Origin: Rhodobacterales bacterium
GTDB taxonomy: Bacteria; Pseudomonadota; Alphaproteobacteria; Rhodobacterales; Rhodobacteraceae
Assembly (NCBI GenBank): GCA_021155205.1
Contig: JAJNPS010000040.1
Span: forward strand, 1 to 64,000
Direction: 5' to 3'
DNA length: 64,000 bases
Under the pieces are notes generated by a model. The model worked only from the letters and a program-made list of their open reading frames with translations. It did no database searches and had not been told where the DNA came from. Shown here one piece after another: positions 61,034 through 64,000 of the stretch (its first letter is position 1; each line of letters starts with the position of its first letter). The translations under genes and the position numbers were made by a program.

Positions 61034-62113
61034 ATGGCCCGCATCACCCTCAGACAATTGCTCGACCATGCAGCGGAGCACAGCTACGGCGTGCCTGCAT
61101 TCAACATCAACAACATGGAACAGGGCCTTGCGATCCTGGAGGCGGCGCGCGCGGTCGATGCGCCAGTGATCATCCAGGCCTCGCGCGGGGCGCGCAGCTA
61201 CGCCAACGACATCATGCTCTCCAAGATGATGGAAGCGCTGGAGCTGATGTATCCCGACATCCCGATCTGCATCCACCAGGATCACGGCAACAACGTCGCC
61301 ACCTGCCTGTCGGCGATCCAGAACGGCTTCACCTCGGTGATGATGGATGGTTCGCTGAAGGAAGACGCCAAGTCGCCCGCCGATTTCGACTACAACGTGC
61401 GGATCACCGCCGAGGTCTCCCGACTTGCCCATATGGTCGGAGCCTCGGTCGAGGGCGAACTTGGCTGCCTTGGCAGTCTCGAGACCGGCCATGGCGAGGC
61501 CGAGGACGGGCACGGGTTCGAAGGCGCGCTCGACCGCTCCATGCTCTTGACCGATCCAGAAGAGGCGGCGCGCTTTGTGGCGGAAACTGGCGTCGATGCG
61601 CTGGCGGTTGCCATTGGCACCAGCCACGGCGCGTACAAGTTCACCCGCAAGCCCACAGGCGATGTCCTCGCGATGGACGTGATCGAGCGGCTGCACGCGC
61701 GACTGCCCAACACGCATCTGGTGATGCACGGATCGTCCAGCGTGCCAGAGGAATGGCAGGCGGTGTTCAACGACAACGGCGGCGAAATGCGCGAAACCTA
61801 TGGCGTGCCGGTTGACGAGATCGTCCGCGGCATCCGCCATGGCGTGCGCAAGGTCAACATCGACACCGACCTCAGGCTTGCCGCCACGGCCGAGTTCCGC
61901 CGGGTGGCCAACCGCAAGCGCGACGAGTTCGACCCGCGCAAATTCCTGAAACCCGCGATGGACGCAATGGCTGCCGTCTGCCGCGCCCGGTTCGAAGCCT
62001 TTGGTACAGCGGGCCAGGCATCGAAGATCAAACCCATGCCGATGAGCGAGATGGCACGCCGCTACGCCGCGGGGCAGCTCGATCCGAAAGCCTCGATGAC
62101 CAACGCCGCCTGA
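61034..62113 (+). CDS. cbbA: Fructose-bisphosphate aldolase class II
   Basis: 359 residues. Class II features: GVPAFNINNMEQGLAI, zinc His in HQDHGNNVATCL (about 78-89), VGASVEGELGCLGSLETGHG, HLVMHGSSSVPEEW, and IRHGVRKVNIDTDLR. Serves fructose- and sedoheptulose-bisphosphate steps in the Calvin cycle. GGAGATC precedes the ATG. Confidence 0.95.
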   Translation: MARITLRQLLDHAAEHSYGVPAFNINNMEQGLAILEAARAVDAPVIIQASRGARSYANDIMLSKMMEALELMYPDIPICIHQDHGNNVATCLSAIQNGFTSVMMDGSLKEDAKSPADFDYNVRITAEVSRLAHMVGASVEGELGCLGSLETGHGEAEDGHGFEGALDRSMLLTDPEEAARFVAETGVDALAVAIGTSHGAYKFTRKPTGDVLAMDVIERLHARLPNTHLVMHGSSSVPEEWQAVFNDNGGEMRETYGVPVDEIVRGIRHGVRKVNIDTDLRLAATAEFRRVANRKRDEFDPRKFLKPAMDAMAAVCRARFEAFGTAGQASKIKPMPMSEMARRYAAGQLDPKASMTNAA

Positions 62114-62143
62114 CACAACATCCAGCGCACGGAGGACCATGAC

Positions 62144-63622
62144 ATGGCAGACACTGCCAAAAACGCTGACAGCACCGAGATCAAGGACAAGAAGGAACGC
62201 TACAAGTCTGGCGTTCTGAAATACGCCCAGATGGGCTATTGGGACGGCGACTATGTGCCCAAGGACACCGACATCCTTGCGCTGTTCCGGATGACGCCGC
62301 AGGAAGGTGTCGATCCGATCGAATGCGCGGCGGCGGTGGCAGGCGAATCCTCGACCGCGACCTGGACGGTGGTTTGGACCGATCGCCTGACGGCTGCCGA
62401 CCAGTACCGCGCCAAGGCGTACCGGATCGATCCGGTGCCGAACACGCCAGGCCAGTACTTCGTCTACATCGCCTATGACCTGATCCTGTTCGAGCCGGGT
62501 TCGCTCGCGAACCTGACCGCCTCGATCATCGGCAACGTGTTCGGCTTCAAACCACTGAAGGCGCTGCGTTTGGAGGACATGCGGTTCCCGGTTGCCTACA
62601 TCAAGACCTACAAGGGCCCGTCGAGCGGCATCATCGTTGAACGCGAGCGGCTCGACAAGTTCGGTCGGCCGCTGCTGGGTGCCACCACCAAGCCCAAGCT
62701 CGGCCTCTCGGGCAAGAATTACGGCCGGGTGGTCTATGAAGGGCTGAAGGGCGGCCTCGACTTCATGAAGGACGACGAGAACATCAACTCGCAGCCCTTC
62801 ATGCACTTCCGCGACCGCTTTCTCTATGTGATGGAGGCGGTGAACCGCGCCAGCGCCGAAACCGGCGAGGTCAAGGGCAGCTATCTCAACGTCACTGCCG
62901 GCACGATGGAAGAGATGTACCGGCGTGCGGAACTGGCCAAGGAGCTTGGCTCGGTCATCATCATGATCGACCTGGTGATCGGCTATACCGCCATCCAGTC
63001 GATGTCGGAATGGTGCCGGAACAACGACATGATCCTGCACCTGCACCGTGCCGGGCATGGCACCTATACGCGCCAGAAGAACCACGGGATCTCGTTCCGT
63101 GTCATCGCCAAGTGGATGCGGCTTGCTGGCGTGGATCACATCCATGCCGGTACATCGGTGGGCAAGCTGGAGGGTGACCCCTTGGTGACGCAGGGCTTCT
63201 ACAACGTGCTCCGCGAACAACATAACCCGGTAGACCTGCCGCGCGGCATCTTCTTTGAGCAGGATTGGGGCGACATGCTGAAGGTGATGCCGGTGGCATC
63301 GGGCGGCATCCATGCCGGGCAAATGCACCAGCTGATCGACCTCTTTGGCGATGACGTGGTGCTGCAGTTCGGCGGCGGCACCATTGGCCATCCGATGGGC
63401 ATCCAGGCTGGCGCCACGGCCAACCGTGTTGCCCTAGAGGCAATGGTCCTGGCCCGCAACGAAGGTCGCAACATCCTGGCCGAAGGGCCGGAGATCCTGC
63501 GCGCCGCCGCCAAGTGGTGCAAACCGCTCGAGGCCGCGCTGGATGTCTGGGGCAGCATCACCTTCAACTACGCCTCAACCGACACATCGGACTTTACTCC
63601 GATGCCGTCCGTCAGCCTGTAG
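62144..63622 (+). CDS. cbbL: RuBisCO large subunit, form IC (red type)
   Basis: 492 residues. Active site: TTKPKLGLSGKNYGRVVYEG, the carbamylated Lys and its neighbours GLDFMKDDENINSQPFMHF, LHLHRAGHGTYTRQKNHGIS, and GTSVGKLEGDPLVTQGFYNV. ELAKELGSVIIMIDLVIGYT and an extended N-terminus (first 30 residues) fit the red-type form IC/ID lineage used by many purple bacteria. GGAGG precedes the ATG. It fixes CO2; it lies 30 bp after cbbA and 11 bp before cbbS. Confidence 0.96.
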   Translation: MADTAKNADSTEIKDKKERYKSGVLKYAQMGYWDGDYVPKDTDILALFRMTPQEGVDPIECAAAVAGESSTATWTVVWTDRLTAADQYRAKAYRIDPVPNTPGQYFVYIAYDLILFEPGSLANLTASIIGNVFGFKPLKALRLEDMRFPVAYIKTYKGPSSGIIVERERLDKFGRPLLGATTKPKLGLSGKNYGRVVYEGLKGGLDFMKDDENINSQPFMHFRDRFLYVMEAVNRASAETGEVKGSYLNVTAGTMEEMYRRAELAKELGSVIIMIDLVIGYTAIQSMSEWCRNNDMILHLHRAGHGTYTRQKNHGISFRVIAKWMRLAGVDHIHAGTSVGKLEGDPLVTQGFYNVLREQHNPVDLPRGIFFEQDWGDMLKVMPVASGGIHAGQMHQLIDLFGDDVVLQFGGGTIGHPMGIQAGATANRVALEAMVLARNEGRNILAEGPEILRAAAKWCKPLEAALDVWGSITFNYASTDTSDFTPMPSVSL

Positions 63623-63633
63623 GGAGAACAACC

Positions 63634-64000
63634 ATGCGCAACACCCAAGGCACGTTCTCGTTTCTTCCTGATCTGACTGACGACCAGATCTCTGCCCAGA
63701 TCCAATACTGTCTCGACAAGGATTGGGCGGTCGGGGTCGAGTACTGCTATGACCCGCATCCGCGCAACATCTACTGGGACATGTGGGGCAACCCGATGTT
63801 CGACCTCAAGGATCCCAAAGGCGTGATGATGGAACTGGCGGATTGCCGCAAGGTCCACGGCGAAGCCTACATCCGCCTGAACGCCTTCGACAACACTCGT
63901 GCGGTGGAGTCGGTCACGCTCAGCTTCATCGTCAACCGGCCGAAGGTCGAGCCGAGGATCAGGATGACTCGGCAGGAAGTGGACGGACGTTCCATCCGCT
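63634..64000 (+). CDS. cbbS: RuBisCO small subunit, form I (3' end outside window)
   Basis: At least 122 codons from ATG 63634 with GGGAG upstream. MRNTQGTFSFLPDLTDDQIS, QIQYCLDKDWAVGVEYCYD, NIYWDMWGNPMFDL and EAYIRLNAFDNTR are typical for the red-type small subunit, which carries a C-terminal hairpin extension. Its end falls beyond the window. Confidence 0.95.
   Translation, partial: MRNTQGTFSFLPDLTDDQISAQIQYCLDKDWAVGVEYCYDPHPRNIYWDMWGNPMFDLKDPKGVMMELADCRKVHGEAYIRLNAFDNTRAVESVTLSFIVNRPKVEPRIRMTRQEVDGRSIR

Noticed and set aside
61010..63391. 793-codon minus-strand frame opposite cbbA and cbbL
   Set aside because: An antisense shadow of two highly conserved genes, His/Arg-rich with no family resemblance.
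1..64000. tRNA, rRNA and CRISPR arrays
   Set aside because: No cloverleaf, rRNA segment or regularly spaced repeat was found on reading both strands.

Overview
The window is high in GC and densely coded. It carries alphaproteobacterial, most likely Rhodobacteraceae-type, DNA on a low-copy secondary replicon (plasmid or chromid). The replicon assignment rests on a complete repABC module (repA-repB-repC, minus strand, about 4.2-7.6 kb). That module has an antisense-RNA locus between repB and repC and exact 18-bp palindromes that look like its parS centromere. A 723-residue ParB-like protein, a serine recombinase and several small unknown plasmid genes surround it.

Layout. 0-10 kb: replication, partition and plasmid backbone. 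10-22.8 kb: amino-acid and small-acid catabolism, with a citrulline/ornithine pair (ctlX, ornithine cyclodeaminase) and a divergent Lrp regulator, RidA plus an FAH-family hydrolase with an AraC regulator, a Cys/Met-metabolism PLP enzyme, two class I aminotransferases, an RraA-like aldolase, an SDR and a DapA-family aldolase. 22.8-26.7 kb: a decay zone with remnants of 4-hydroxyphenylpyruvate dioxygenase, a LysR/AraC chimera, a transaldolase tail and an IS5-type transposase, plus one intact exported alpha/beta hydrolase. 26.7-36 kb: a polyamine/amine-like island with an aldehyde dehydrogenase, a four-gene PotABCD-like ABC importer, an XRE-cupin regulator, a class III aminotransferase and an MBL-fold hydrolase. 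36.1-37.2 kb: one complete IS5-family element.

37.4-53.8 kb (minus strand) is the most striking part: about 20 tightly packed genes, many overlapping by 1 or 4 nt. They encode a cytosolic [NiFe]-hydrogenase of the actinobacterial, oxygen-tolerant type (group 1h), its protease, HypF-C-D-E-A-B, a nickel transporter and an NtrC-family regulator. They also encode a set of less familiar conserved partners: a NifU-Rieske fusion, an NHL-repeat protein, a TPR-like protein, two tiny membrane proteins, and two tandem four-cysteine proteins whose C-termini resemble the HiPIP cluster site. 53.9-64 kb: cbbR and a divergent operon cbbF-P-T-G-K-A-L-S for a red-type (form IC) RuBisCO Calvin cycle; cbbS runs off the window end.

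Together the last 27 kb form a portable H2-plus-CO2 module. Hydrogenase electrons would pass through Rieske-, NifU- or HiPIP-like carriers to respiration, and the neighbouring cbb operon would fix carbon. The group 1h assignment makes very low or atmospheric H2 a plausible fuel, but this is inferred from family membership.
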